DNA of 64,000 nt from Anaerolineae bacterium (GCA_019913005.1 JAIOHL010000317.1:52319-116318); one strand, 5' to 3'. Positions 15,532 to 24,640 are shown, counted from the first letter of the stretch. Numbers and translations are program-made. Notes: generated by a model from the letters alone, not told the origin.

Positions 15532-18500
15532 CTAGCACTCACTATACCCGCAGGTGTAACAGTGCAAGCACCCTTCTTCGCGCATCAGGGTGGATGTACC
15601 GCACTCAGGGCAGATGTCGCCGATGTGCATAAACTCCATATGCGACCTTTCTTCCGCCGTGCCGTTGCCATTTTCCGCTGGCAGGAGGGCCATTTGTTGG
15701 GTGGCCTTGCGCGGGATTTGGGGCAGATTGTCGGCCTCGGAGGTGTCATCGAGATACTGCTGCAAAACCTGCGATACGGCGTCGGGCAAGCTGATGACTT
15801 TGTTCGGGCCAATGCCTAACTGCCGTCCGCCACCGATGCCCCCTAATTGGCGCACAATTTGCTTGACACGGCTGCGTGGGCTAACAGGCGAGGCCAGTCG
15901 CAAAACGAGCGAGACGAGGCGTCCTATCGCTTCTGAGACGGCAGCGATTTCCGATCCTGCTTTGGAAGTGTGAATAAACACCTCGAATGGCTGACCATGC
16001 CCTTCGCCGTTTTCGTTGATGGTGATATAGCTGGTGCCAGCGGGGGTTGGCATCCGATAGGTTTTGCCTTCTAGGTTGCTGGGGCGCGGCTTCTTATCCT
16101 CATTAAACAATGGGAGGGGCTGCGGCGCGGCTTGCACAGTAGGGGCAGGCGTTTCAGTTTGACCGCCTTCCTTCTTTTTCTTGGTTTCGGCGGTTTCCAA
16201 AACGACCACCTCGCGGCTGCCTGTGACATAGACTGTCAGGCCCTTGCAACCGAGTTTCCAGCCGAGCAGATAAGCGGTAGCGACTTCTTCCTCCGTCGTG
16301 CCTGCTGGGAAATTGATCGTTTTCGAAATCGCATTATCAGTATGCGCTTGGAGAGCCGCCTGCATCCGAATATGTTCTTCGGCGGTGATGTCACCAGCGG
16401 TCACAAACACGCGGCGGATGTTTTCGGGTACTTCAGGGATATTTTGGCACGAGCCTGTTTCATTGACCTGCGCCACGATTTTATCAATGGTCGCTTGGTC
16501 GAGTCCGGCTTTACGCAGCGCCTTTTCAAACAAGGGACTGGTATATTGCAAGGTGATTTTGGCATCGGTGTTGCCGGCGTTTTCATTGACATAACGCAGG
16601 TAGGCGAGGGCGAAAACGGGTTCGCAGCCATACGCCTCGCAGCCCGCGACAGTAGCAATGGTACCCGTAGGCGCGACGGTCAATTGTGCGCCGTTACGGA
16701 TGCCATATTTCTTGAGGCCGCGTTCGATTTTCTTCCAGTCCACAGCCGGGCGTCCCCAATCCGATTTGTGTTCGACAATGGGTTTGGGGGCTGTCCATTT
16801 GAGATCATTGGGGTCGTAGCGACTGCCTTCGATGGCAAGGAATGGCCCACGTTCTTTGGCGAGTTCGATGCTGGTCTGCATGGAGTGGTAGCGTACAAAT
16901 TCCATGACTTGGCTGGCGAACTCTTGGCCCTCAATCGAGCCATAGCGGATGCCGAGGTGGTACATCATATCGCCCAAGCCCATGATGCCCAATCCGATGC
17001 GGCGCACATTTTCGGCGGCTTCGCGCAGTTGGGGGATAGCAGGCACATAGGCGTTGGCGGTTACTACGTCGTCCAAGAAACGGGTCGAGGTCGCCACTGA
17101 TTCGGCTAATTTGTCCCAGTCCACTTCATCGTCGTCCGTAATGTGCTGACTTAGATTCACTGACCCTAGACAGCAGTTTTCAAATGGACCCAAAAATTGC
17201 TCACCGCAATTTGATACTACAATATTATTTACGATTAGGTCATGTGTTTGAAATTGAGTTAAATCGTATACATCGGCTGTACCTGCGTCCTCAATGGATG
17301 CTACTGGCTCCACAAAGGGTTCAGATACTGAGGGGCGTAGTTTAGTGTTGATATAAAGCTCGACCTTTGCCTGCTTATCTTCATCTATGAAGCCGATTAT
17401 TTGAGCAAAACGATCCCGATTAGCCCGCCCAATGATGATCTCGTATTGTGCCTTGTAGTTATAGTCTTTTAGCCCCCCTTTACCATCTGGCATTGCCTTG
17501 ACACCAGCTTGGCGACGTTGATAAATGCGGGCAGCAATCCCGAAATTACCTAAAAGTATTTGCACATCTCGGAGTAAATCAGGTGAGCTACTGGCAAGGC
17601 GAACGGTACAGTCATGGTTTAGTCCTTTAGTATGAACAGTGCCATCTGCGCTGAACAAGGCCTGTAAAAATCCAATGACCACTTCTCGAGGGGCTGTCCA
17701 AATAGCATTAGGGACTCGTTTTCCATGTGCTGGTACTGCTATGACACCCAGTGAATGGAAAAATTCAAAAGGAACGCGACCATAAGTCATTTGTTTGAGA
17801 CTTGTGCGATCATGGATATGCCCTGATCCAAACCAATCACGCATTGCACTGTGTATGCGTTCGAGTGATTCATCTTTGCTGAAAACCATTCCAAGAGGGC
17901 TGTCGCTGTTAGGGGAGAGCCATCCGTCTCCAACTAGCCACCCCATTACAATGCCGATTTCATATGACCATTTTTGAGGCAAATTGGCATAAAGATTTTG
18001 GAAATCACGGCGTTGCACAGTACGGCCTGATGCCCTATCTCCAGAGAGTGCCATTTCAGCCATTATTTCTTGCATATATTGAACATTTGGCAAATCGTAG
18101 TTTCGACCCCAAGCACCTTCGCCACTTTGGATGAGTAATTTATCCCCTATATTCAGATTTTGGAGTTCCACATACCCTTTGGTGGTCAAGAATTTATGAT
18201 CTGGGGTAGCTGTTATTTGATACCCCCCTTTGGTCGTTAATTTCATGACAGGAGCATTTGAACGGGTCATCCATGCTGGGGACGCTGGGCGTAAGGCAAC
18301 ACCCGGTATGGTGCCAATATTTTTGCTACTATGATCGGCGGGCGCACGATTGTCAGATGCTACAAAGGCTGTAATTTCAGATTCTGCTAGTTCATCAAGT
18401 CGTAATAGACCGAACTCTGTTGCAATGCGGGCGTTCCCAACAAAGCAAGGATTGGTGCTTTCCAATTCATAAAGATGGGGGACGGGATTTTCGCGGTTGG

Positions 18501-19353
18501 CGGCGTCCAAAAATAACACCCCCGGTTCGCCGTTATGGTGAGCGTATTCCACAATCATCTTGAACAGTTCGCGGGCATCTACCGTTTCCCAGACCTTGCC
18601 ATCTACGGGATTGACCAGATCGAATGGACTGCCAGTTTCGAGGGCGGACATGAACTTGTCGCTTATCCCCACGCTTATGTTGAAGTTGGCAACATTGCCT
18701 TCTTTAGACTTGCAAGTGATAAAATCTCGTATATCTGGATGGCTTACCGCTAATACTGCCATATTCGCTCCGCGCCTCGACCCCCCTTGGGCAATCTCCC
18801 CGAAGGCTTGGTCATACACACGCAAAAATCCAATCGGGCCAGTTGCTGTTCCATTCGAGGTTTTGACAATCGAGCCTTTGGGTCGGAGGCGGCTGAAAGA
18901 AAATCCATTGCCCCCGCCTGTCTGTTGAATCAAAGCGGCGTGACGGAGCGTTTCAAAAATCCCGGAGCCGGTGCGCCCCATATCATCATCAATTTTGAGG
19001 ACGAAACACGCGGCGAGTTGGCCCAATGGCGTACCTGCCCCTGTAAAGGTAGGGCTGTTGGGGAAAAATTGTAATCCGGTCAATAAGTCATAAAATTTGC
19101 GTGCCCATTTTTCCACTTGGGCCTCATCTCCGCCGAGGGTTTTTTCTGCAAGGGCGACGTTATAGGCGACGCGCCAGAACATTTCTTCGACAGTCTCAAC
19201 GGGTTTTCCATCCGGGCCGCGCCGCAGATACCGTTTTTTGAGAACAGTCCGGGCATTTTCAGTTAAACCGATGTCACGTTTGGCTAAATCTTCGGGCAGC
19301 GGGGTTTTGACAAATTCATGTGGGTCAGTTTTGGTGAGGCTCGTTGAACCCAT
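15532..19353 (-). CDS. nrdJ: adenosylcobalamin-dependent ribonucleotide reductase with intein
   Basis: Class II ribonucleotide reductase reduces ribonucleotides using a thiyl radical made from vitamin B12, without oxygen dependence. The 1273-residue precursor contains a 413-residue intein (residues 303-715), leaving an 860-residue enzyme after splicing. Extein landmarks are FFPNSPTFTGAGTP, Cys116 in LAACFVLK (redox Cys), TGGGNGFSFSRLRPKGS, GSRRGANMAVL, the split active site NP|CGE with radical Cys716, its redox partner Cys727, and APTGTIATVAGCEAYG. A TSCPD-like region (HTSKAGSEIAAVSEAIGRL) follows. The zinc-binding tail reads CPECGTSTLMREEGCLHCYT and ends CGYSEC. AAGGAGATG precedes the ATG. 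nrdR lies 151 bases upstream in the same direction. Confidence 0.97.
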   Translation of the reverse strand: MGSTSLTKTDPHEFVKTPLPEDLAKRDIGLTENARTVLKKRYLRRGPDGKPVETVEEMFWRVAYNVALAEKTLGGDEAQVEKWARKFYDLLTGLQFFPNSPTFTGAGTPLGQLAACFVLKIDDDMGRTGSGIFETLRHAALIQQTGGGNGFSFSRLRPKGSIVKTSNGTATGPIGFLRVYDQAFGEIAQGGSRRGANMAVLAVSHPDIRDFITCKSKEGNVANFNISVGISDKFMSALETGSPFDLVNPVDGKVWETVDARELFKMIVEYAHHNGEPGVLFLDAANRENPVPHLYELESTNPCFVGNARIATEFGLLRLDELAESEITAFVASDNRAPADHSSKNIGTIPGVALRPASPAWMTRSNAPVMKLTTKGGYQITATPDHKFLTTKGYVELQNLNIGDKLLIQSGEGAWGRNYDLPNVQYMQEIMAEMALSGDRASGRTVQRRDFQNLYANLPQKWSYEIGIVMGWLVGDGWLSPNSDSPLGMVFSKDESLERIHSAMRDWFGSGHIHDRTSLKQMTYGRVPFEFFHSLGVIAVPAHGKRVPNAIWTAPREVVIGFLQALFSADGTVHTKGLNHDCTVRLASSSPDLLRDVQILLGNFGIAARIYQRRQAGVKAMPDGKGGLKDYNYKAQYEIIIGRANRDRFAQIIGFIDEDKQAKVELYINTKLRPSVSEPFVEPVASIEDAGTADVYDLTQFQTHDLIVNNIVVSNCGEQFLGPFENCCLGSVNLSQHITDDDEVDWDKLAESVATSTRFLDDVVTANAYVPAIPQLREAAENVRRIGLGIMGLGDMMYHLGIRYGSIEGQEFASQVMEFVRYHSMQTSIELAKERGPFLAIEGSRYDPNDLKWTAPKPIVEHKSDWGRPAVDWKKIERGLKKYGIRNGAQLTVAPTGTIATVAGCEAYGCEPVFALAYLRYVNENAGNTDAKITLQYTSPLFEKALRKAGLDQATIDKIVAQVNETGSCQNIPEVPENIRRVFVTAGDITAEEHIRMQAALQAHTDNAISKTINFPAGTTEEEVATAYLLGWKLGCKGLTVYVTGSREVVVLETAETKKKKEGGQTETPAPTVQAAPQPLPLFNEDKKPRPSNLEGKTYRMPTPAGTSYITINENGEGHGQPFEVFIHTSKAGSEIAAVSEAIGRLVSLVLRLASPVSPRSRVKQIVRQLGGIGGGRQLGIGPNKVISLPDAVSQVLQQYLDDTSEADNLPQIPRKATQQMALLPAENGNGTAEERSHMEFMHIGDICPECGTSTLMREEGCLHCYTCGYSEC
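17209..18447 (-). other. NrdJ intein with LAGLIDADG homing endonuclease
   Basis: In-frame protein insert of 413 residues between NrdJ residues 302 and 716. It starts with Cys1 (CFVGNARIATEFGLLRLDEL). Block B has the splicing His in TATPDHKFLTTKGYVE. A DOD endonuclease carries two dodecapeptides, MGWLVGDGWLS (about intein residue 168) and LQALFSADGTV (about 261). Block F/G ends VYDLTQFQTHDLIVNNIVVSN before extein Cys+1. The penultimate residue is Ser, where His is usual. The +1 Cys is the enzyme's own radical cysteine, so the enzyme is inactive until splicing. By eye the DNA is more AT-rich than the flanking exteins, in line with later acquisition. Confidence 0.95.
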
Positions 19354-19440
19354 AACGTTTCATCTCCTTCGTTTTGCATGACTACTATGATTAATAGGGG
19401 TAGTCAATTAAGTGATCCATTAAGATGCTTACAGACAAAA

Positions 19441-19479
19441 ACACGGGGTCATGTCGGTTTTTTTCGCACCACCCCGTGT
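19441..19479 (-). terminator. terminator between nrdR and nrdJ
   Basis: ACACGGGGT (19441-19449) pairs with ACCCCGTGT (19471-19479), a perfect 9-bp stem with a 21-base loop. In the minus direction it is followed by TTTTTG. It lies 25 bases after nrdR and would separate nrdR and nrdJ transcripts unless read through. Confidence 0.75.
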
Positions 19480-19504
19480 TCGTAAAGGACTTCGGTTGGT
19501 GCGA

Positions 19505-19990
19505 CTAGGGGGTTTTGTTGCCCTTCTTGGAAGGCTGACCCCCAGCCAGCATGTGGTCAATCTCCCGCTGCACACTTTCGAGGTTGTCTAAACCGAGATA
19601 GACAATGGCATAACGTAGGTAGGCAATCAGATCGAGGGCTTTTAAGCCTTCAATAACCATATCTCCAACCACGCGGCTGGATACTTCGGCGCGACCCATC
19701 TGCTGAAGATTTTGTTCGATATGATCCACCATTTTGTCAATTTCAGTGGCAGATATGGGGCGCTTGGCAGTGGCAATGCGAATCCCGCGTAGCAGTTTTT
19801 CGCGGTCAAATTCTTCACGATCCCCATTGCCTTTGATGAGTAGGGGGGTCTGGATGATGGCGCGTTCGAGCGTGCTAAACCGTTTGCCACAGACTTCGCA
19901 TTCACGGCGGCGGCGAATTCCCCCCCGTTGGTCTGGGCCAGTGTCCAGCACTCGACTCTGATTGATAACTCCACAATATGGACAGCGCAT
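19505..19990 (-). CDS. nrdR: transcriptional repressor NrdR
   Basis: NrdR represses ribonucleotide reductase genes in response to the ATP/dATP balance. The 161-residue protein has the zinc ribbon at the N-terminus (MRCPYCG, then the second pair CEVCGKRFSTLER), a GGIRRRREC basic stretch between, and an ATP-cone at about 48-138 (VIKG-like LLIKGNGDREEFDREKLLRG to YLRYAIVYLGL). The ATG at 19990 is chosen because MRCPYCG is the universal start; the open frame continues 32 residues upstream without family similarity. Two NrdR boxes lie 100-146 bases upstream, so it is probably autoregulated. nrdJ follows downstream. Confidence 0.97.
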   Translation of the reverse strand: MRCPYCGVINQSRVLDTGPDQRGGIRRRRECEVCGKRFSTLERAIIQTPLLIKGNGDREEFDREKLLRGIRIATAKRPISATEIDKMVDHIEQNLQQMGRAEVSSRVVGDMVIEGLKALDLIAYLRYAIVYLGLDNLESVQREIDHMLAGGQPSKKGNKTP

Positions 19991-20089
19991 ATATCCTACT
20001 CGGTTTAATGATTCTGAAATTTTTCTAACGACATCTGTCCTAAAAAAGGAAAAAAATATCACACTCCGCCATGTCTCGAGGATCACATA

Positions 20090-20136
20090 CCCCCATATAT
20101 GGTGGTTGCCAGTTTTCTAAACACTGTATATGGTGT
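20090..20136 (-). promoter_or_regulatory. tandem NrdR boxes
   Basis: Two 16-bp dyads, CCCCCATATATGGTGG (20090-20105) and ACACTGTATATGGTGT (20121-20136). Both match the NrdR box pattern (ACAC-w-ATATAT-w-GTGT), the second closely. They are 31 bp apart centre to centre, i.e. three helical turns, which is the spacing known for functional NrdR box pairs. They lie 100-146 bases upstream of nrdR. Confidence 0.8.
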
Positions 20137-20549
20137 TTTGATTGACCACTACTCTATCACATGCACACCTGTTCCAGAAACAGGACTTGGGTACTAGTGA
20201 GAGGTAAAATTTGGTTTGTAAACCCAAAAAAGGTTATGGTTAAGGCGCTTTAACGTCAACCTTAAAATTTTCAGATAAGGGCCAGTTATATCGAAAAAAC
20301 CAACTTCATTGGACTTGCCAGATAAACAATCGCCCTGCACTGAATGTTAGAATTTGGTTTGTTAGAGGGCGGGTAGATTTTATAACTCAGTAGGCGGGTT
20401 GCTTTTACTTGTTTTGGACAAAAAACTTGGGTATCATTGAATTATGCAAATAAACATTAGAAAAATTCCAATTTTGTAACTCACCTGTAATTTTTGATTG
20501 ATAATGTAGTCCAATAGATAGCCTTTTTTCCTGTGGATGGAACAAGAAC
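20137..20549. other. AT-rich intergenic region between nrdR and moaA
   Basis: 413 bases without a gene. It holds two short inverted repeats (CCTGTT/AACAGG near 20168-20184; GTTAA/TTAAC near 20239-20254). The 12-mer AATTTGGTTTGT also occurs twice (near 20209 and 20351). I see no tRNA, riboswitch consensus or convincing small frame. It must contain the divergent promoters of nrdR and moaA. Confidence 0.5.
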
Positions 20550-21530
20550 ATGCCCCTAGATCGCTTTGGACGCAATATCCAATACCTGCGTGTCTCGCTC
20601 ACCGACAAATGCAATCTGCGCTGTGTGTATTGTATGCCGGAGGACATCGTTTTCCGGCCCAGCGCTGAATTGATGCAGGATGACGAGGTGATTTTGCTGC
20701 TGCGTTTGTTTGCTGATCTGGGCTTCAGCAAATATCGCTTGACCGGGGGTGAACCCACCATTCGCGCCAACATCGTGGATATTGTGCGGGAACTGCGGCA
20801 GATGGATGGCGTCCAGCAAATTGGGATGACAACCAATGGCGTGCTGCTTTCGCGTTTGGCGCAACCCCTCAAAGAAGCGGGTTTGGATCGTGTCAATATT
20901 AGTGTGGATACCCTTGACCCCGACAAATTTCACCGCATCACACGCTGGGGAAAATTGGAGGATGTGTGGAATGGGATTCTCGCATCCGAGGAAGTCGGCC
21001 TAACGCCCCTCAAGCTGAATGCGGTGGTGGTGCGCGGGTTCAATGACGACGATATTCCTTCGCTGGCTGAACTGACAATTGACCATGATTGGCAATTTCG
21101 CTTTATTGAAATGATGCCGTTTGCCGATGTTGCCGAGTTCGCCCAACAGCAAATTGTAACGGATGTCGAAATCCGCCAGCGGATTGAGGACGCGCTCGGT
21201 CCGTTAGAATTGGTGGATAATGGTAAATTGGATGGCGAAGCGCGGCTTTATAGATTACCGGGGGCGCGTGGCACGATTGGCTTGATTAGCAGTGTCACCG
21301 AACCCTTCTGTGCCAGTTGTAACCGTGCCCGATTGACAGCAGATGGGGTGCTGCGGTTGTGTCTGCTGCGCGACAAAGAGGTAGATTTGCTGACCCCCTT
21401 GCGTCAGGGGGCCACGCTGGAAGACCTCAAGCAGATGATTTTGGACGGTATCTGGCATAAGCCGTGGGGTCATGACCTCGATAATAATGTCATTCCCCTT
21501 ACCCGCGTGATGAGCCAGATCGGGGGGTAG
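20550..21530 (+). CDS. moaA: GTP 3',8-cyclase (molybdenum cofactor biosynthesis)
   Basis: MoaA starts molybdenum cofactor synthesis by converting GTP to 3',8-cyclo-7,8-dihydro-GTP with radical SAM chemistry. The 326-residue protein has the N-terminal cluster motif CNLRCVYC (Cys21, 25, 28), the GGEPTIR SAM-contact motif (about residue 68) and NISVDTLDPDKFHRIT. The C-terminal cluster is Cys254, Cys257 and Cys271 in the right 2-13 spacing. The chain ends in the Gly-Gly pair that is essential in MoaA. The ribosome site is weak (GGATGG 10 bases upstream). No other moa or moe gene is nearby, so its partners are elsewhere. Confidence 0.96.
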   Translation: MPLDRFGRNIQYLRVSLTDKCNLRCVYCMPEDIVFRPSAELMQDDEVILLLRLFADLGFSKYRLTGGEPTIRANIVDIVRELRQMDGVQQIGMTTNGVLLSRLAQPLKEAGLDRVNISVDTLDPDKFHRITRWGKLEDVWNGILASEEVGLTPLKLNAVVVRGFNDDDIPSLAELTIDHDWQFRFIEMMPFADVAEFAQQQIVTDVEIRQRIEDALGPLELVDNGKLDGEARLYRLPGARGTIGLISSVTEPFCASCNRARLTADGVLRLCLLRDKEVDLLTPLRQGATLEDLKQMILDGIWHKPWGHDLDNNVIPLTRVMSQIGG

Positions 21531-21566
21531 CAATAAAAAGCGGGCATTTGTTACCCACCTTTGTTA

Positions 21567-23090
21567 TTAACCACGTATCCCTTCGTAACGTGAAATCCAT
21601 TTCCAATTGGAGGTATCACGGGCATTGCGTTTGACGATCTGGGCCGCCTGCTGCCGATTGGCATGTTCAACTAGGGCAGCCAAAATCGCTGCAACGTCGG
21701 GACGGAGGGTCGTAGATTCTTCCTGCATGACAAACTGATCCTCGACAAATTTGGTGTCGAAGCGGCCCGCCAAAAAGCGCTGACTATCTAGCAGGGTTTG
21801 ATGGAAGGGGATATTGGTTTTTAGTCCCATAATTTTGTATTCGTCCAATGCACGACGCATTCGTAGCAAAGCCGCACCACGCGATTCACCCCAACAAATC
21901 AATTTAGCCAGCATCGAATCATAGTACGGAGTGACTTCATAACCCTCATAGATGCCGCTGTCTACCCGCACACCGGGGCCGCTGGGGGCCATGTAGGTCG
22001 AGATACGACCAGCGGAAGGCATAAAGTTGTTATAGGGGTCTTCGGCGTTGATACGGCATTCGATGGCATGACCATTGATTTTGACTTCCTCTTGTGTCAA
22101 GCCGAGTTTGCGTCCGCGTGCAATACGGATTTGCTCCTTAATCAAGTCCACCCCTGTAATGAGTTCAGTAACGGGGTGTTCCACTTGAATACGGGTGTTC
22201 ATTTCCATGAAATAATAATTGCGGTCTTTGTCCACGAGGCATTCAATCGTGCCTGCGCCAACATAGCCAACGGCTTGGGCAGCCTGTACCCCCATATGCC
22301 CCATTGCAGCGCGTAATTCATCATCCACGAAGACGCTGGGGGCTTCTTCTACCAATTTTTGGTGGCGGCGCTGGATGCTGCATTCACGTTCACACAAGTG
22401 GATGACATTGCCAAAATGATCGGCCAATACCTGAATTTCAATATGGCGGGCATTTTCGACAAGGCGTTCGACATACACCCGGCCATCACCAAAGGCATTG
22501 AGGGCTTCGCGGCGGGCTGATTCCAGTGCGGCGGGGAGTTCCTCTTGACTGCGGACAATCCGCATCCCTTTGCCACCCCCCCCCGCTGCCGCTTTGAGCA
22601 ACAGGGGATAACCAATGATATGGTGAGCGGCGTTCATCAATTCTTCGTCAGAGAGGCCGGGTTCGGTGCCGGGGATGATGGGCACACCAGCGGCTTTCAT
22701 GCGTTCGCGGGCTGCTTCTTTATCCCCCATCGCATTAATCGCCGAAGGAGGCGGGCCAATCCAGACCAATCCTTCGTCCATGACGGCCTGTGCAAAAGGG
22801 GCACGCTCGCTCAAAAAACCATAACCCGGGTGAACCGCGTCTACTTTGGCGTGTTTGGCGATGTCAATCAGCTTCTCGATATTTAAGTAACTTTCGCGCG
22901 GGGCAGGTGGCCCAATATGATAGGCTTCATCGGCATGGCGCACATGCAGTGATTCACGATCCACATCTGAATAAACCGCGACGGTCTGAATTCCCAGTTC
23001 ACGGCAGGCGCGAATAATGCGGATCGCAATCTCCCCCCGATTGGCAATCAGAATTTTCTTAATATTAATCACTGGCATCTGGTCGGTCAT
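21567..23090 (-). CDS. accC: acetyl-CoA carboxylase biotin carboxylase subunit
   Basis: Carboxylates the biotin of BCCP with ATP and bicarbonate, the first half reaction of acetyl- or propionyl-CoA carboxylase. The N-terminal domain is KILIANRGEIAIRIIRACRE. The ATP-grasp glycine loop is AAAGGGGKGMRIV (about residue 165). CERECSIQRRHQKLVEEAP and FMEMNTRIQVEHPVTE hold catalytic and metal residues. The C-terminal domain follows. At 507 residues it is about 55 longer than E. coli AccC; the extra Gln/Arg-rich C-terminus (residues about 450-507) is unlike the core. It sits alone, without accB or a carboxyltransferase gene, 25 bases after an unknown gene in the same direction. It could also serve another acyl-CoA carboxylase. 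Confidence 0.93.
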   Translation of the reverse strand: MTDQMPVINIKKILIANRGEIAIRIIRACRELGIQTVAVYSDVDRESLHVRHADEAYHIGPPAPRESYLNIEKLIDIAKHAKVDAVHPGYGFLSERAPFAQAVMDEGLVWIGPPPSAINAMGDKEAARERMKAAGVPIIPGTEPGLSDEELMNAAHHIIGYPLLLKAAAGGGGKGMRIVRSQEELPAALESARREALNAFGDGRVYVERLVENARHIEIQVLADHFGNVIHLCERECSIQRRHQKLVEEAPSVFVDDELRAAMGHMGVQAAQAVGYVGAGTIECLVDKDRNYYFMEMNTRIQVEHPVTELITGVDLIKEQIRIARGRKLGLTQEEVKINGHAIECRINAEDPYNNFMPSAGRISTYMAPSGPGVRVDSGIYEGYEVTPYYDSMLAKLICWGESRGAALLRMRRALDEYKIMGLKTNIPFHQTLLDSQRFLAGRFDTKFVEDQFVMQEESTTLRPDVAAILAALVEHANRQQAAQIVKRNARDTSNWKWISRYEGIRG

Positions 23091-23115
23091 AAAATTTCCT
23101 TTGCGTAGGCCAGAA

Positions 23116-23715
23116 TTAAGCCTTTTTAGTGGGTACGGTGTCCGTAATGGTGATTTGTTTGGGCGAAGTTAGGCTGTGGCGCTGCAAGATTTCACCCGAT
23201 TTGGTGTTGACGCGCAAAATAAGCAGGCCTTCATCCTTAATCGCATTGAGTTCGTTAATCAGGGTCGCCCATTCGCCGTCCGCCTGCGAGGATTCAATGG
23301 GACGTTCGACGCGCATCTGAAAATAACTCAGCATACGATAGAAATCCCACACCCACATCATTTGGGTATGGAGGGCACGATCATTGCTCGCCCAAACCGT
23401 TTTTTCCTCTGGGGCATGGTGGGTACGCCAAAAAGTGATTTGATGGATCACAGCCGTCGTATTTTCCCATGCCGATTTGATTTCAAAGCTGGCATGGAGA
23501 TTCTGGGGACTATTGTGACCTTCCGGAATCCCTTTGACATAGCGCAGCGGGCCAGTCGGGCCATACCGCAGGAAGTTTTCCGTCCCTACGACGTCAAGGG
23601 AGGCAAATGTAATGATTTCGAGCATGTGCTCCGAAGCATTGGGGTTTGGCGGGGCAGCAGGATTCTCGCTTTTAGTATCGTGTTTCTCAGCTTTTGGGGT
23701 TACTTTGTCCGCCAT
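23116..23715 (-). CDS. hypothetical protein upstream of accC
   Basis: A 199-residue soluble protein, not recognised. A charged, Pro/Asn-rich N-terminus of about 28 residues leads into a domain with EIITFASLDVVGTENFLRYG and HQITFWRTHHAPEEKTVW. A helical segment containing MMWVWDFYRMLSYFQMRVER follows, and the chain ends in a basic TKKA. No signal peptide or membrane span. AAGGATA precedes the ATG. It ends 25 bases before accC and is likely co-transcribed with it. Confidence 0.65.
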   Translation of the reverse strand: MADKVTPKAEKHDTKSENPAAPPNPNASEHMLEIITFASLDVVGTENFLRYGPTGPLRYVKGIPEGHNSPQNLHASFEIKSAWENTTAVIHQITFWRTHHAPEEKTVWASNDRALHTQMMWVWDFYRMLSYFQMRVERPIESSQADGEWATLINELNAIKDEGLLILRVNTKSGEILQRHSLTSPKQITITDTVPTKKA

Positions 23716-23912
23716 ATCTTATCCTTAAATCCGTTTCCTCGAACAACAAGTTATTATAACAAGGCAAGCATAAAATGCAGTCATACAGAAAATTTCTATA
23801 TACTGCACATCCTTTCCAAGTATTCGATTGGTCGGGTTGGTCACAAGCAGAGTCTCACATACAATACGGGTGATAGGACACGGATGAGACTTTGTGAGAC
23901 AACGCGAGGTAA

Positions 23913-24188
23913 TTAGAAGGCGGCTTCGTCCGATAATGAGTCGTTGTTGTCACGCAGGCGATAGGTGATGCGGCCACGATTGAGGTCATATTCGCTGAGT
24001 TCGAGTCGGACGCGATCCCCCAGCAAAATACGAATATAGTGTTTACGCATCCGGCCTGCAAGATAGGCCAATATTTTGTGGCCGTTTTCGAGTTCGACCA
24101 TAAATTGGGTGTTGGGAAGCGCTTCAACGACTGTGCCTTCCACGAGAATTTTAGATCCTTCTTTGGTAGCTTTTTCTTTTTTCGCCAT
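23913..24188 (-). CDS. infA: translation initiation factor IF-1
   Basis: IF-1 binds the ribosomal A site during initiation. The 91-residue protein has an OB fold with [38 protein letters not shown] and [20 protein letters not shown], close to the standard sequence. A 12-residue Lys-rich start and an 18-residue acidic end extend the usual 72-residue form. GGAGAGG lies upstream of the ATG. It is not in a ribosomal protein operon here but between rpsU and the accC unit, with a terminator separating it from rpsU. Confidence 0.93.
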   Translation of the reverse strand: MAKKEKATKEGSKILVEGTVVEALPNTQFMVELENGHKILAYLAGRMRKHYIRILLGDRVRLELSEYDLNRGRITYRLRDNNDSLSDEAAF

Positions 24189-24285
24189 AGCCTCTCCATG
24201 AAGCGGATAAATATGCGTACATTGCTATCATACATCTAGTTAATCGGTTGGGTCAATGGGTTTAGCCCACAAAATAGCCTAAAAA

Positions 24286-24317
24286 GCGCAGCCCTAAAAA
24301 TATTTTTAAGACTGCGC
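24286..24317 (-). terminator. terminator after rpsU
   Basis: On the minus strand GCGCAG (24317-24312) pairs with CTGCGC (24291-24286), with an additional A/T stem (TAAAAA/TTTTTA) inside, followed by TTTTTAGG. It lies 28 bases past rpsU. Confidence 0.85.
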
Positions 24318-24345
24318 CGTTGATGTCCCGTTTAGGAAGCGTCAA

Positions 24346-24546
24346 TCAGATGCCATTAATCTTGCGTTGTTTACGGCGGGCACGACGGACGGCCTTCTTC
24401 TTTTGGATGCGACGGAGTTCGCTCTTGGACACATACCAGCGCTTGCGGCGGACGGTGCTCAAGACCCCATCTTTGGCGATTTGTTTGCGGAATCGCTTCA
24501 GCAGTGCTTCCTGCGATTCTCCCGGACGGAGGTCAACTTGCGACAT
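24346..24546 (-). CDS. rpsU: 30S ribosomal protein S21
   Basis: A 66-residue basic protein of the S21 family. Recognisable parts are the GESQEALLKRFRKQIAKDGVL segment (residues 9-29), RRKRWYVSKSELRRIQKKKA and the Arg/Lys-rich tail RRARRKQRKI. S21 helps mRNA engagement on the small subunit near the anti-Shine-Dalgarno region. GGGGGGTG precedes the ATG. It follows the first S1-type gene after a stem-loop, suggesting coordinated expression of mRNA-binding ribosomal proteins. Confidence 0.95.
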   Translation of the reverse strand: MSQVDLRPGESQEALLKRFRKQIAKDGVLSTVRRKRWYVSKSELRRIQKKKAVRRARRKQRKINGI

Positions 24547-24585
24547 ACTGCTTCACCCCCCTTCATCAAGGGCTATTCAGGCAAA

Positions 24586-24622
24586 CAGCAGGCAAAAGAG
24601 TCTAGGCTCTTCTGACCTGCTG
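24586..24622 (-). promoter_or_regulatory. stem-loop between S1-type gene and rpsU
   Basis: CAGCAGG (24586-24592) pairs with CCTGCTG (24616-24622), and inside it AAGAG pairs with CTCTT. On the minus strand the stem is followed by TTTGCC, too short a U run for a strong terminator. It may be a weak terminator or a leader element that lets rpsU be read from the S1 transcript in a controlled amount. Confidence 0.55.
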
Positions 24623-24640
24623 AAATTTACATTATGGGGA

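Noticed and set aside
16132..17100. 322-codon plus-strand frame inside nrdJ
   Set aside because: Fully antisense to conserved NrdJ extein sequence; no family motif.
20137..20549. Riboswitch or tRNA in the nrdR-moaA gap
   Set aside because: No cobalamin, Moco or T-box consensus and no cloverleaf could be built by eye.
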